Assembly (NCBI RefSeq): GCF_000376805.1
Contig: NZ_AQXT01000002.1
Location: 3,100,001 to 3,164,000 of the forward strand
Source: Henriciella marina DSM 19595
Lineage (GTDB): Bacteria > Pseudomonadota > Alphaproteobacteria > Caulobacterales > Hyphomonadaceae
DNA length: 64,000 bases
Reading direction: 5' to 3'
This document shows positions 54,492 to 63,143 of the stretch, piece after piece. The notes under the pieces are model-generated. The model had not been told where the DNA came from. It made no database searches and saw only the letters and a list, made by a program, of their open reading frames with translations. A program made the position numbers and the translations under genes. The first letter of the stretch is position 1. Each line of letters opens with the position of its first letter.

Positions 54492-55103
54492 ATGAAACCA
54501 CTTCTAGTCTGCCTTGCAACACTGACACTGACCGGATGCACAACGGTCTCCATGGTCTCCAAACAGGCGATTGTCGAGACTGAATTGACCGAGCAGCAAT
54601 CAGAAGTCCGCCAGAAGGCGGAGGCGTTCGAGACGCTGGCGGAAAACGAAGGCTGGGTTACTGAAGCGAACGGTATCTCTGGCCTGGCAGACATGCTGTT
54701 CGGCGGTGACGCGGCCGCGACGAAACCAGACCGCACCTATGCAGAGAATATCGCTTTCTCAGCCAAGGAACCCGCGCAGCTCTATGCAACTGTGCTCAGT
54801 GATGTGTCCAGGGCTGCCGACAGCCTGGAAGAGCTCGACCAACTTGCAGAGACGCTGCTTCAGTCTGGGGATGTGCAGCGGGCCGATCTCATCAGTTTTG
54901 AAAGTGCGCTCGTAACCGCTCAGAAGAGCTATCGCAGCTTTTCGGAGGCAACGGGCATTGTAGACGGCGCGGCGGGCCAATCGCGTCGCGATACAGAGGC
55001 CGCCCTTCGCGAGCTTGCCGCTACAATCGACATGGCGCGCGCATCCGCAGACAAGATGGCCGGGGCCTATACTGAAACCCGGGCTTCCAAGCCGCTGAGC
55101 TAG
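54492..55103 (+). CDS. Predicted lipoprotein, unknown function
   Basis: A 203-residue protein with a lipoprotein signal MKPLLVCLATLTLTGC (lipidated Cys16). The mature part is predicted mostly helical, with long Ala/Glu/Leu stretches such as SVSRAADSLEELDQLAETL-like heptads around residues 100-120 and ALRELAATIDMARASADKMA near the C-terminus, suggesting coiled coils. The start is the ATG at 54492; an in-frame TTG at 54462 would spoil the signal. It converges on the DUF262 gene with 5 bases between stops. I recognise no family. Confidence 0.75.
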   Translation: MKPLLVCLATLTLTGCTTVSMVSKQAIVETELTEQQSEVRQKAEAFETLAENEGWVTEANGISGLADMLFGGDAAATKPDRTYAENIAFSAKEPAQLYATVLSDVSRAADSLEELDQLAETLLQSGDVQRADLISFESALVTAQKSYRSFSEATGIVDGAAGQSRRDTEAALRELAATIDMARASADKMAGAYTETRASKPLS

Positions 55104-55108
55104 CCGCT

Positions 55109-56770
55109 TCAGTCCGGCGCTTCCGGAAACCAGACTGCCATCAATATATCGACAAGCTGCTCTGTTCGCGCCCGGACATCGTCCGGCGTCCATGTCTCCC
55201 TGTCGCGGAGGTCTTCGGTTAGCGCAAAGACGCGCACGCCTTCAGCGAAATAGAGTTTCTTCTTCTCACGAAATTCCAGCCTGTCTGCGACCCGGTTCAC
55301 ATGGCGGGGGACGATGGCGAAATTGCCTGCGGTTTCAGCCAGTTCGCGCTGCACCGCCGCGCTCGGCCAGATCTTGTTCCAGTGGCTTTCGTTCGGGACG
55401 GTGCGCGGCAGGACGTGCTCGACGCTTGCATCCTGATCTGAGGTGATCTGCTCGCCGTTTTCGAGCGCCGCATTGAGGCGGAGGGCCACCGCGCGCCGCT
55501 GCATGAAATTGACGAACCGCCCTGTCAGCCGCTCACGGATGCGGCGCTTGTCGTCGCGCGAGAAATTGAGCGGCCCATTGCGGTGGAAGATCGGCTTGTT
55601 GTCGAGGATCGCGCGGGTCAGCCTTGCATATTGTTTGCGGCGCGCATCGCTGTTTGTCACATAAAGCATCATCGCATAGCCAAAGCGCTCCAGCAGCCGG
55701 AAGAAGGCTGCGGCCGCCTCGCCATCATCCCGGTTCTGATAGAGATAGGCCAGCGCAGGCACCCGCCAGAGATGATGATCGAGCAGCCTCAGATGGTTGA
55801 GCGGCGCGCGAACAGCATCGCTATGATCGCCATAATCGGGCTCGCCGCGGAGGATCATGCTGTAGGCGCGCACATAATCGGGCAGATGCGTATCGAGGAA
55901 CGTCCGCGCATCCATCTTTGACAGCACGGCCTTTGGAAACTCTGCGGCGACCTTGCCCTTGGAGCTGCGCGAATGAAGCTGGCGAATGTAGTTCAAGAGG
56001 TCGTCCAGACCGTTGGCGCCTAGGACCGATTCATGGTCGAGCCACTGGCGGGCATAGGCGCCAGCCTCGTCCACGCTGAAGTCGCCGCGCTGCAGGATCT
56101 CGGTCTTGATGATGTCGTGGGTGTTGGGCGCCTTGCCGCGCGTATTCAGTACACGGAAGACATCATATCCGCCGTCCCAGTCGGGCACGACGACACGCAC
56201 CACCATGATCCTGTCGCGGATCGTCTCGAACAGCTCGCGGCGCTCCGGCGCAGTCAGCTTGCCGAGATAGGTTTCGATGATCTCCAGATTCTGGGACATG
56301 CGCCCATGATTGGACCCCTGGCCAGTCTCCCCGTCCCGCTCCAGTGTGGCCCCTTCGGTCTGCACCGCCTCGCGGAAGTACGGATTGTCGATATGATTGA
56401 GCGTCAGGCGCCAGGCGGCCGCATCGCCCCGGTTCGCCCGGTCAGGATCACCGATCATCGCATGCGCAAGCGCCTTGTAATGCGGGTCGGTCTCGAGATC
56501 GCGCAGCATGGCGAGGATCATCGAGAAGGTCGTCAGGCGCTGTTGGCCATCGACGACCAGAAAGCCGCCATCATCCATCTCAACGAGGACAATCGCGCCG
56601 ATGAAGTGATACTTCCCGCGCTTGGTGGAGCGCCAGAGATCGTCCAGAAGTTCGAGGACTTCATCGGCTTGCCAGGCATAGCTGCGCTGATAGGGCGGCA
56701 TTCTCAGTGCAGTCCCCGGGGAAAGGATGGCCGACAGCCTGCATTCGCGCGCCCTGATCCCCGACTCCAT
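55109..56770 (-). CDS. DUF262/DUF1524 (GmrSD-type) protein
   Basis: A 553-residue protein. The N-terminal DUF262 domain has MPPYQRSYAW (24-33) and DGQQRLTT (74-81), the ParB/Srx-like nucleotide-binding motifs, then NTRGKAPNTHDIIKTEIL. The C-terminal DUF1524 domain has the HNH-type start VEHVLPRT and the following NFAIVPRHVN. This is the single-chain plan of GmrSD-like type IV restriction proteins, which cut modified phage DNA, and of related defence nucleases. No methyltransferase or other defence gene is adjacent. Base composition is like its neighbours. Anti-phage function is inference; a housekeeping nuclease is possible. Confidence 0.83.
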   Translation of the reverse strand: MESGIRARECRLSAILSPGTALRMPPYQRSYAWQADEVLELLDDLWRSTKRGKYHFIGAIVLVEMDDGGFLVVDGQQRLTTFSMILAMLRDLETDPHYKALAHAMIGDPDRANRGDAAAWRLTLNHIDNPYFREAVQTEGATLERDGETGQGSNHGRMSQNLEIIETYLGKLTAPERRELFETIRDRIMVVRVVVPDWDGGYDVFRVLNTRGKAPNTHDIIKTEILQRGDFSVDEAGAYARQWLDHESVLGANGLDDLLNYIRQLHSRSSKGKVAAEFPKAVLSKMDARTFLDTHLPDYVRAYSMILRGEPDYGDHSDAVRAPLNHLRLLDHHLWRVPALAYLYQNRDDGEAAAAFFRLLERFGYAMMLYVTNSDARRKQYARLTRAILDNKPIFHRNGPLNFSRDDKRRIRERLTGRFVNFMQRRAVALRLNAALENGEQITSDQDASVEHVLPRTVPNESHWNKIWPSAAVQRELAETAGNFAIVPRHVNRVADRLEFREKKKLYFAEGVRVFALTEDLRDRETWTPDDVRARTEQLVDILMAVWFPEAPD

Positions 56771-56889
56771 TGCACTCCCAGCAATTCACACTAGACCTGA
56801 CTTCAATCGATAGCGGGGCAATCGGGTCGTTGACACCTTGAATTGATGCAGTCGGCCCGATTTCCAGACGAGGGAGACCAAATAGCCAC

Positions 56890-57744
56890 ATGAAATGGGC
56901 AAATGTAGAAATCGAAGGCGCGCTCTGGTGCGGGCTTGTCGAGGGCAAAGATATCAGGCTGGCGGAGGAAGGCTGCCTCAGCAAGTATCTCGGCGATCTC
57001 TCAGTTCTGGCGGCGAAAGCCGAGAGCGGCCGCCGCGTCCCTCTTTCGGAGGCCAGGCTGATGCAACCTGTCATCCGGCCGGGCAAGATCATCGCGATTG
57101 GTCTCAATTACGCAGCGCATGTGGCTGAAAGCTCCAGCTTCATCAGCAATGACCGGCCCGAGATCCAGAAATGGTTCAACAAGCAGACGACGGCCGCCAA
57201 TGCGCCCGGCGCGCCGATCCATGTGCCCAAGGTTTCAGAACAACTCGACTATGAGGCCGAGCTTGTCGTGATCATTGGCAAGCATGGCCGTCATGTCCCG
57301 AAGGAGCGCGCCATGGAGATTGTCGCAGGTGTCGCCTGTGGCTGCGATTGTTCGGTGCGTGACTGGCAGAAGGCGAGCCCGACGATGATCATGGGCAAGG
57401 GCTTCGATACGCATGCCCCCTTTGGCCCTTACATGGTGACGCTGGATGAGGCAGGCCCGCTCGGCCCGCGCGCCATTCGCGCCTTCGTCAATGACGACCT
57501 CCGCCAGGAGGCAACGCTCAGCGACATGGTTCACACCATTGAGGAACAGATCGCACACCTGACGGCCGCCTTCACGCTGGAGCCGGGCGATGTTCTCTTT
57601 ACCGGTACGCCCGCCGGCATCGGCGCAGGGCGCGAACCGCCCGAATGGCTGAAGCCCGGCGACCGTGTGCGGATTGAGATTGAAGGCGTAGGCTCACTCG
57701 AAAACCCGGTGATTGCAGAACCCGACACCGCGCGGCTGGGATAG
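56890..57744 (+). CDS. Fumarylacetoacetate hydrolase-family protein
   Basis: A 284-residue FAH-superfamily enzyme. PGKIIAIGLNYAAHVAESSS, then EAELVVIIGKHGRHVPKERA with the first acidic metal ligands, CDCSVRDWQKASPTMIMGKG and FTGTPAGIGAGREPP give the complete fold core. Members hydrolyse or decarboxylate 2-oxo acids (acylpyruvases, ureidoglycolate lyase-like). Substrate unknown. The next gene starts 6 bases after its stop. Confidence 0.9.
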   Translation: MKWANVEIEGALWCGLVEGKDIRLAEEGCLSKYLGDLSVLAAKAESGRRVPLSEARLMQPVIRPGKIIAIGLNYAAHVAESSSFISNDRPEIQKWFNKQTTAANAPGAPIHVPKVSEQLDYEAELVVIIGKHGRHVPKERAMEIVAGVACGCDCSVRDWQKASPTMIMGKGFDTHAPFGPYMVTLDEAGPLGPRAIRAFVNDDLRQEATLSDMVHTIEEQIAHLTAAFTLEPGDVLFTGTPAGIGAGREPPEWLKPGDRVRIEIEGVGSLENPVIAEPDTARLG

Positions 57745-57750
57745 GTCATC

Positions 57751-58527
57751 ATGCACAAGGTCTTGCTGGTTTCAGGTCTGGCTCTTCTGCTGACCGCCTG
57801 CGATGAGGGCGGGCCAAAAGTGCCAGGTCGCATGGCGCCCCCGGAAGCGCCGGTGGAAATCAACCCGCCAGTGCGTCCGGCAGATTTCGCGGTAAAGCCC
57901 TGCGGACGAAATGAGACCGCGCCCTGTCTTCTGGTGCTGGCGGGCGGCAAGCGGCTTCTGTTTGGGGCGCCTGCCGGTGTCGGCAATGAGATCCCGCGCG
58001 ATGAACTCGCCAAGCTCGATGGACTGTTTCTCTTTTCCCTGCGCCCCGAAGAGGTGGAAGGCCTCGATGAGGTCCGCAATCTCAGTTGGCAGGCCGGGCG
58101 GCCTCAAACCCTTGATGTGACGGGGCCGACGGGGACGAGCGGGCTGATCGATGGGCTCAACCGGGCCTATGAGGTTTCGGACGCACTTATTTTCGTTGAG
58201 GACGGCGCACCGGCTGGCGGCTTCGATGCGGCGCTGCTGGACACAGCGCTGGAAGTGACGCGGCAGGTTCAGGTCTTCGACACCGGCGATCTCACGGTTG
58301 AGGCCGTCGCAGGTATGAATGACCGGGTGAGTTACCGGATCGTCTACCGCGATATCAATGAGAACTGGCACGCGCTCTTCCTGCAGCCGTGTGGCGCGCC
58401 GGACATGGCGGCAGGGGAGATGGAAATCGGTGAGGTCGACCAGACGAGGATCGCCTGCACGGACGGGGCATATGGCGACGACTGGCCGTTCGCCCACACA
58501 CGCTTCCTGTTCAGATCTGGTGGCTAG
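57751..58527 (+). CDS. Lipoprotein resembling a metal-dead metallo-beta-lactamase fold
   Basis: A 258-residue lipoprotein (MHKVLLVSGLALLLTAC, lipidated Cys17). The mature sequence follows the strand order of RNase Z/AtsA-like beta-lactamases: LLVLAGGKRLLFGAPAGVG where a substrate strand sits, KLDGLFLFSLRPEEVEGLDE where active proteins have a THxHxDHxxGL motif, and RPQTLDVTGPTGTSGLIDGL where they have a vYGPxGT segment. All metal-binding histidines of the first motif are missing. It may be a structural or ligand-binding relic. It begins 6 bases after the FAH gene. The similarity is by pattern only. Confidence 0.6.
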   Translation: MHKVLLVSGLALLLTACDEGGPKVPGRMAPPEAPVEINPPVRPADFAVKPCGRNETAPCLLVLAGGKRLLFGAPAGVGNEIPRDELAKLDGLFLFSLRPEEVEGLDEVRNLSWQAGRPQTLDVTGPTGTSGLIDGLNRAYEVSDALIFVEDGAPAGGFDAALLDTALEVTRQVQVFDTGDLTVEAVAGMNDRVSYRIVYRDINENWHALFLQPCGAPDMAAGEMEIGEVDQTRIACTDGAYGDDWPFAHTRFLFRSGG

Positions 58528-58829
58528 AAAAGCATCGGGGTCCCGCTGTTGCAGGACCCCGGTCTCCCCCGAGACGCCCCCGTCCGGCCAAATTGGCCGC
58601 GGACATTCAGGCTTCGGATCACAGTCATGTACTTAACTTGTTCATCGAACCCTTAAAAGGGCAAACAGGGACTGACGCTGTCAATTATTAAGCCTGTGTC
58701 ATGTTTGCCACGGAGCCAGCTGCCATCTCATGCATTGGCAAGGCGGGCAAATCAGTTCTTAGACTACCAATTCGTTAAGATTTTGGGGCTAATTGTTAAG
58801 CTCCATCGAAGACGGGGCAGACCAGCTAT
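58528..58829. other. Intergenic region before the TipF-like gene
   Basis: 302 bases without a gene. A hairpin CGGGGTCC/GGACCCCG (58536-58561) directly after the previous stop codon is a probable terminator, though its T-run is poor. GGCCAAATTGGCC at 58586-58598 is a 13-base dyad. The promoter-proximal half is AT-richer and contains two GTTAAG hexamers 17 bases apart near 58774-58800. Confidence 0.55.
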
Positions 58830-60056
58830 ATGACCGGAATTCTCTTCATCCTGTACATTGCCTTGGGTAGCGCGCTCGGTTTCGGGCTCGTCTCCTATGC
58901 AGGCCTGAGCATCCCTGTTGCCATTGCTCTTGGCGCTGTCACCACTGCGCTGCTCGGTCAGTTTCACCTCCTCTTCTCCCATGTGATCAGCGTTGCAGAC
59001 AGCACGGACCGGCTCGACTCGCTCGAGCTTTCCTATGAGGAAAATACCACGCGCATGACCCGCATCGAGGCGCGCAACGAAGAGGTTGAGACGACCCTGA
59101 AACAAGAGCTTTCAGAACGCCGGGATGCCCTCGTCAGCGAGATGCGCCAGCTTGAAGGCCTCATTGACCGCCTCGCCAAGAGCTTTGAGGCCAAGCTGTC
59201 GCGTGACACTTCAGAACCGATCGCCCCGCAGGATGATGCGCTGCTGCGGACGGTCAAAGCTGCGCTTCAGGATGGCCGCGTTGACCTCCACCTGCAGCCG
59301 ATCGTGTCGCTGCCACAGCGCCGCGTGGCGTTCTATGAAGGCTTCACCCGCCTTCGTGAGCCTGATGGCACGCTGATCCTGCCGGCAGACTTTCTCGAGG
59401 CCGCCCGCCGCGCGCGTCTTCTCGGGCTTGTCGACAATATGCTGCTCTTCCGCTGCGTGCAGATCGTGCGCCGTCTGGCAGAGCGTGACCGCCGCGTTGG
59501 TGTGTTCTGCAACATCTCACCGAACTCGCTCACGGACCCGCAATTCTTCCCGCACTTCCTGGAATTCATGCGCGAGAACAGCGACCTTGCTGGCGCGCTG
59601 ATCTTCGAGATCCCGGCAGACCGGTTCGAGAACCGGTCCCGCCAGATGCGCGACAGCATGGAAAAGCTGACTGCGCTCGGTTTCCGCTTCTCCATCGATC
59701 ATGCCAATGACCTGGCGCTCGACCTGCCGCGCCTTCAGGAGGCCGGTGTGCGCTTCGTGAAGATGAAGGGCGGCGACCTGATCGACCAGCTTCGCGATCC
59801 GTCCGGCCCGCGCCCTGCCTCCAATGTCCAGCGCCGGATCAGCGGCGAGGAAGTCGCGGCCGTCTGTTCGCGCTATGGCGTCACGCTGATTGCCGAGAAG
59901 ATGGAAGAGGAAGTCAGCGTCGTCGAAGTCCTCGAATTCGACATTCCTTTCGGTCAGGGCCACGTCTTCGGCGCGCCCAAGCCGATCAAGTCCTCCCTCA
60001 TGCAGGAAACGGCCCCGCCGCAGGATTTCATCGACCGGCTGGCCGCCTTCGGGTGA
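58830..60056 (+). CDS. tipF: TipF-like degenerate EAL-domain protein
   Basis: A 408-residue protein with two N-terminal transmembrane helices (about 3-22 and 27-48), a coiled coil (about 55-125) and an EAL domain. This plan matches Caulobacter TipF, a cyclic di-GMP receptor needed for flagellum assembly. The EAL signature reads YEGFTRL, and the catalytic aspartate pair reads FSIDHANDLALD (Asp-His), while FCNISPNSL, FEIPADRF and GQGHVFGAPKPI remain recognisable. It should bind rather than hydrolyse cyclic di-GMP. No flagellar gene is adjacent, so the name rests on architecture. Confidence 0.72.
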   Translation: MTGILFILYIALGSALGFGLVSYAGLSIPVAIALGAVTTALLGQFHLLFSHVISVADSTDRLDSLELSYEENTTRMTRIEARNEEVETTLKQELSERRDALVSEMRQLEGLIDRLAKSFEAKLSRDTSEPIAPQDDALLRTVKAALQDGRVDLHLQPIVSLPQRRVAFYEGFTRLREPDGTLILPADFLEAARRARLLGLVDNMLLFRCVQIVRRLAERDRRVGVFCNISPNSLTDPQFFPHFLEFMRENSDLAGALIFEIPADRFENRSRQMRDSMEKLTALGFRFSIDHANDLALDLPRLQEAGVRFVKMKGGDLIDQLRDPSGPRPASNVQRRISGEEVAAVCSRYGVTLIAEKMEEEVSVVEVLEFDIPFGQGHVFGAPKPIKSSLMQETAPPQDFIDRLAAFG

Positions 60057-60125
60057 GCGCCCAATCCAGCTGCCACCGGTACAACCCGTTTGACCGGACC
60101 GGATGCGGCGACTAGTTGACCGGCC

Positions 60126-60980
60126 ATGACAAAACCTCAGCATATATCCGGTCTCGGTAAGATTGCCGCTGGCTACGACACGATCCTCTGCGATGTCTGG
60201 GGTGTGATCCATAATGGTCGCAGCGCTTTCGATGAGGCTTGTGACGCGCTGGTTAAGTTCAGGGAAGGCTGCGGGACGGTCGTCCTGATCACCAATGCGC
60301 CCGTACCCAAACAGCAGGTCATTTCCTATTTCCGTCCGATGGGCGTGCCGGATGCTGTCTTCGATGACTGCGTCTCTTCAGGGGATGCGACCCGCGATGA
60401 GCTTGCGCGCCGCAAGCATGAGAAGATCTGGCGTCTGGGCGTCGATAGCGGCTGGGAAAGGGACAAGTTTCTCTATGACGGCCTCGGCCTCGATTTCACG
60501 TCTCCGGAAGAGGCTGAAACCGTTCTGTGCGTCGGGCTTGAGGACGAGAAAAAGGACGACCCGGAAGCGTACCGCGATGAGCTGAAGATCGGCGCGGGCC
60601 GTGACCTGCCGATGATCTGCGCCAACCCGGACATCAAGGTCCGTGTCGGGGATCAGCTTATCTGGTGCGCCGGCGCGCTGGCAGCCATCTATGAGGAAGA
60701 GGGCGGCCGCGTCATCTATCCCGGCAAGCCGCATGACCCGATCTACCGGCTCTCACTGGAGCGCGCCAAAGCCATTCGCGGCAAGGCCCCTGAAAAAGTG
60801 CTCTGCATTGGTGACAGCCCGGCAACCGATATGCGCGGGGCGGCAGATCAGGGGTTCGATGCGCTTTATGTGGGCACAGGCCTTGCCGAACATGGCAGCG
60901 ACTTTGAAAGTGAGCTTGAGGCCCTGCTCGGCCAGTATGATGCCGAGGCGCGCTGGGCCATGCCCGCTCTCAGGTGGTGA
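60126..60980 (+). CDS. HAD-superfamily class IIA hydrolase (NagD-like)
   Basis: A 284-residue HAD phosphatase-like protein with nucleophile motif YDTILCDVWGVIHNG, motif II VVLITNAPVPKQQV, a class IIA cap, and motif III/IV YPGKPHDPIYRLSL and LCIGDSPATDMRGAADQGFD. It belongs to the alphaproteobacterial group near NagD whose substrates are not established (nucleotide or sugar phosphates are candidates). It lies 69 bases after the TipF-like gene. Confidence 0.88.
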   Translation: MTKPQHISGLGKIAAGYDTILCDVWGVIHNGRSAFDEACDALVKFREGCGTVVLITNAPVPKQQVISYFRPMGVPDAVFDDCVSSGDATRDELARRKHEKIWRLGVDSGWERDKFLYDGLGLDFTSPEEAETVLCVGLEDEKKDDPEAYRDELKIGAGRDLPMICANPDIKVRVGDQLIWCAGALAAIYEEEGGRVIYPGKPHDPIYRLSLERAKAIRGKAPEKVLCIGDSPATDMRGAADQGFDALYVGTGLAEHGSDFESELEALLGQYDAEARWAMPALRW

Positions 60981-61035
60981 CGAAACACCTGGCGCACTGT
61001 AACAGAACGAGAAAACAGCTTCGGAGAGACCCCGC

Positions 61036-61467
61036 ATGAGCGTGAAGGATGGATACAAGTTTGAGGAACTCAGCGTCGGCATGGCGCATGAGACCCATCA
61101 CACCATCACCGAAGAGGATATCGATCTCTTCGCGAAGGTCTCTGGCGACTTCAACCCGATCCATATGGATGAGGAATACGCCAAGAAGACCGCCTTTGGT
61201 CAGCGTGTCGCCCATGGCGCCCTCACCGCATCCTATATTTCCGGCATCCTCGGCAATGACCTGCCAGGGCCTGGCGCCATCTTTACGCATCTCGAAATGC
61301 GCTTCCGCCGCCCCGTCTATATTGGCGACGTGGTGACGGCCCGCGCCGAGATCACAGAGATGTTCGAACGGGGAAACCGCGTGACCCTGAAAATCACCTG
61401 TTCGGTCAATGACAAGGCGGTCGTTGCTGGCGAAGCCAAGGTCATGGTCCCGGCCAAGGAAGGGTAG
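61036..61467 (+). CDS. MaoC-family (R)-specific enoyl-CoA hydratase-like protein
   Basis: A 143-residue hotdog-fold protein with the hydratase-2 catalytic motif FAKVSGDFNPIHMDEEYAKK (Asp and His dyad) and RVAHGALTASYISGIL, as in PhaJ-type (R)-enoyl-CoA hydratases that feed fatty-acid intermediates to polyhydroxyalkanoate synthesis. GGAGAG precedes the ATG. ribF begins 9 bases after the stop. Physiological role is inferred. Confidence 0.9.
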   Translation: MSVKDGYKFEELSVGMAHETHHTITEEDIDLFAKVSGDFNPIHMDEEYAKKTAFGQRVAHGALTASYISGILGNDLPGPGAIFTHLEMRFRRPVYIGDVVTARAEITEMFERGNRVTLKITCSVNDKAVVAGEAKVMVPAKEG

Positions 61468-61476
61468 GCGAGGCTG

Positions 61477-62403
61477 ATGGCGGTTCTTGCCGACTATCGC
61501 AATCTGCCGCCCTCCGCGCGTGGGTTCTCTGTCGCGCTGGGCAATTTCGACGGCGTGCATCCTGGCCACCGTGCGGTGATCGATGCGGCCCGCATCGATA
61601 CAGCGCCCCTGGGTATCGCCACCTTCGAGCCGCCGCCACGCGCCTATTTCCGCCCGAACGACCCGCCTTTCCGGCTTTACCGGCCAGCGCGCCGGAATGC
61701 CCGCCTGATGGAGCTTGGCGCAAAGACCGTCTTCGAGCTTCCGTTCAATGGCCAGATGGCGTCGATGACCGATGAGGAATTCTGCCGCCATGTCCTTCAC
61801 GAAGGGCTTGGCGTCGCGCATGTCGCGGTTGGCTTTGACTACAGGTTCGGGCGCGGACGCATGGGCGATGCTGACCGGCTCTCCTCGCTCGGGCGATCTT
61901 TTGGCTTTGATGTGACCATCGTCGAAAAGGTCGAAGGCCCTGATGAGATCAAGGCGTCGTCCACGGCCATTCGCGAGGCGCTCATTTCCGGCGACCCGCA
62001 GCGCGCCGCAGAGATGCTCGGCCATGACTGGATCGCCGATGGCCATGTTGAGTCCGGCGAAAAGCGCGGGCGCACGATTGGCTATCCGACCGCCAATCTC
62101 CGGCTCGGCACGCTGATCCATCCGCGCCAGGGCGTCTATGCGGTTCGCGTGCGGATCGCGGGCAGCGGCGACTGGCTCGACGGCGTCGCCAATTTCGGGC
62201 GGACCCCGACGACAGGGCTTCGCGATCCGCTGCTCGAAACCTTCGTCTTCGATTTCGACCGCGACATCTATGGCCAGTACATAGAGGTCGCCCTCGTTCA
62301 CTATCTGCGGGCTGAAGCGCACTTCGGCTCGCTTGATGAGATGGTCGAGCAGATGCACCTCGACACGGCTGAGGCCCGCCGGCTTCTGTCCGCAGCGCGC
62401 TAG
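61477..62403 (+). CDS. ribF: Bifunctional riboflavin kinase/FAD synthetase
   Basis: Makes FMN and FAD from riboflavin. The 308-residue protein has the FAD synthetase nucleotidyl-transferase domain with SVALGNFDGVHPGHRAVIDA and FGRGRMGD, KASSTAIREALISGDPQRAA, and the kinase domain with RGRTIGYPTANLRLGTLIHP (the PTAN motif) and YAVRVRIAG. ribF upstream of ileS is a common bacterial arrangement, here with a small gene in between. Confidence 0.96.
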   Translation: MAVLADYRNLPPSARGFSVALGNFDGVHPGHRAVIDAARIDTAPLGIATFEPPPRAYFRPNDPPFRLYRPARRNARLMELGAKTVFELPFNGQMASMTDEEFCRHVLHEGLGVAHVAVGFDYRFGRGRMGDADRLSSLGRSFGFDVTIVEKVEGPDEIKASSTAIREALISGDPQRAAEMLGHDWIADGHVESGEKRGRTIGYPTANLRLGTLIHPRQGVYAVRVRIAGSGDWLDGVANFGRTPTTGLRDPLLETFVFDFDRDIYGQYIEVALVHYLRAEAHFGSLDEMVEQMHLDTAEARRLLSAAR

Positions 62404-62471
62404 CAACCCCTGACTTTCTGCGCCGTTCGTATAAAAGCGACGATAGACGCACATTCAAAGGGACACCCGTC

Positions 62472-62936
62472 ATGAAACTTGCCTACGCGCTTGCAGGCGC
62501 CGCCGCCATCGCTGGAACGGCCGCTGGCCAGTCGGTCGACACACTTCAGTCTGTCACGCTGGAAGACCTTGAACGCTTTGCCACCGAGGCCGGTCACGAG
62601 GTTGTTGCCTTTGGTGAAACCACCGAAAACTCCCTGCGCGCCGAGACATCAAACGGTGTGACCTATTACATGGAAGGCACCGCCTGTGAGACAGGCGCCT
62701 GCCGCGGGATCGTGATGAGTGCGCGTTTTCAGGCCGATGAAACGGTGACACTGGAAAAGGTCAATCAGGCTAATCTGGACCGCGCCGCCGTCAGCGTCTG
62801 GTTGCTGAACGAGTCACTCGGGGTCTCGCGCTATGTCATCCTCGATGGCGGCATGACCCAGGCGAATATCGCGACCAATCTCGACAACTTTCTCGCGATC
62901 GTCCCCGGCGTCGTGGAGTTCTTCTTCGGGCAATAG
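62472..62936 (+). CDS. YbjN-domain exported protein
   Basis: A 154-residue protein with a signal peptide (cleaved near TAAGQ, residue 20) and a single YbjN-like domain: LERFATEAGHEVVAFGETTE, a Cys pair GTACETGACRGI, then FQADETVTLEKVNQANLDRA and the C-terminal helix ATNLDNFLAIVPGVVEFFFG. The fold resembles type III secretion chaperones; role unknown. It lies between ribF and ileS. Confidence 0.78.
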   Translation: MKLAYALAGAAAIAGTAAGQSVDTLQSVTLEDLERFATEAGHEVVAFGETTENSLRAETSNGVTYYMEGTACETGACRGIVMSARFQADETVTLEKVNQANLDRAAVSVWLLNESLGVSRYVILDGGMTQANIATNLDNFLAIVPGVVEFFFGQ

Positions 62937-63018
62937 GACGGGGCGTCCTTTGGCGGGTGACACGCTGCGGGCCGACTGCTACAGGCTGGCGCCATGATGT
63001 TTGGCTCAATTGCTTCGA

Positions 63019-63030
63019 TAATTCGAATTA
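63019..63030. promoter_or_regulatory. Palindrome in the ileS upstream region
   Basis: TAATTCGAATTA is a perfect 12-base dyad 114 bases before the ileS start; the half TAATTCGA recurs at 63120-63127. Possible regulator sites; no protein can be named. Confidence 0.3.
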
Positions 63031-63143
63031 GCCGCCCGGCGGCGCGCTGAGCTGTCCTTGACCAGACAGCCCTTAGCGCGGTGCCGGGGCCTTGCTATTT
63101 CCGCTTGCAACACAACCGCTAATTCGAGACTGACCTTCCTGCC

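Noticed and set aside
58738-58829. CtrA-type sites (TTAA-N7-TTAA) upstream of the TipF-like gene
   Set aside because: Two GTTAAG hexamers occur, but they are separated by 17 bases rather than the required 7, so the consensus is not met.
60970-62454. Long minus-strand open frame of 494 codons opposite ribF
   Set aside because: It is the antisense shadow of the MaoC and ribF genes, whose products are clearly recognisable; the frame encodes a composition-biased sequence with no motif.
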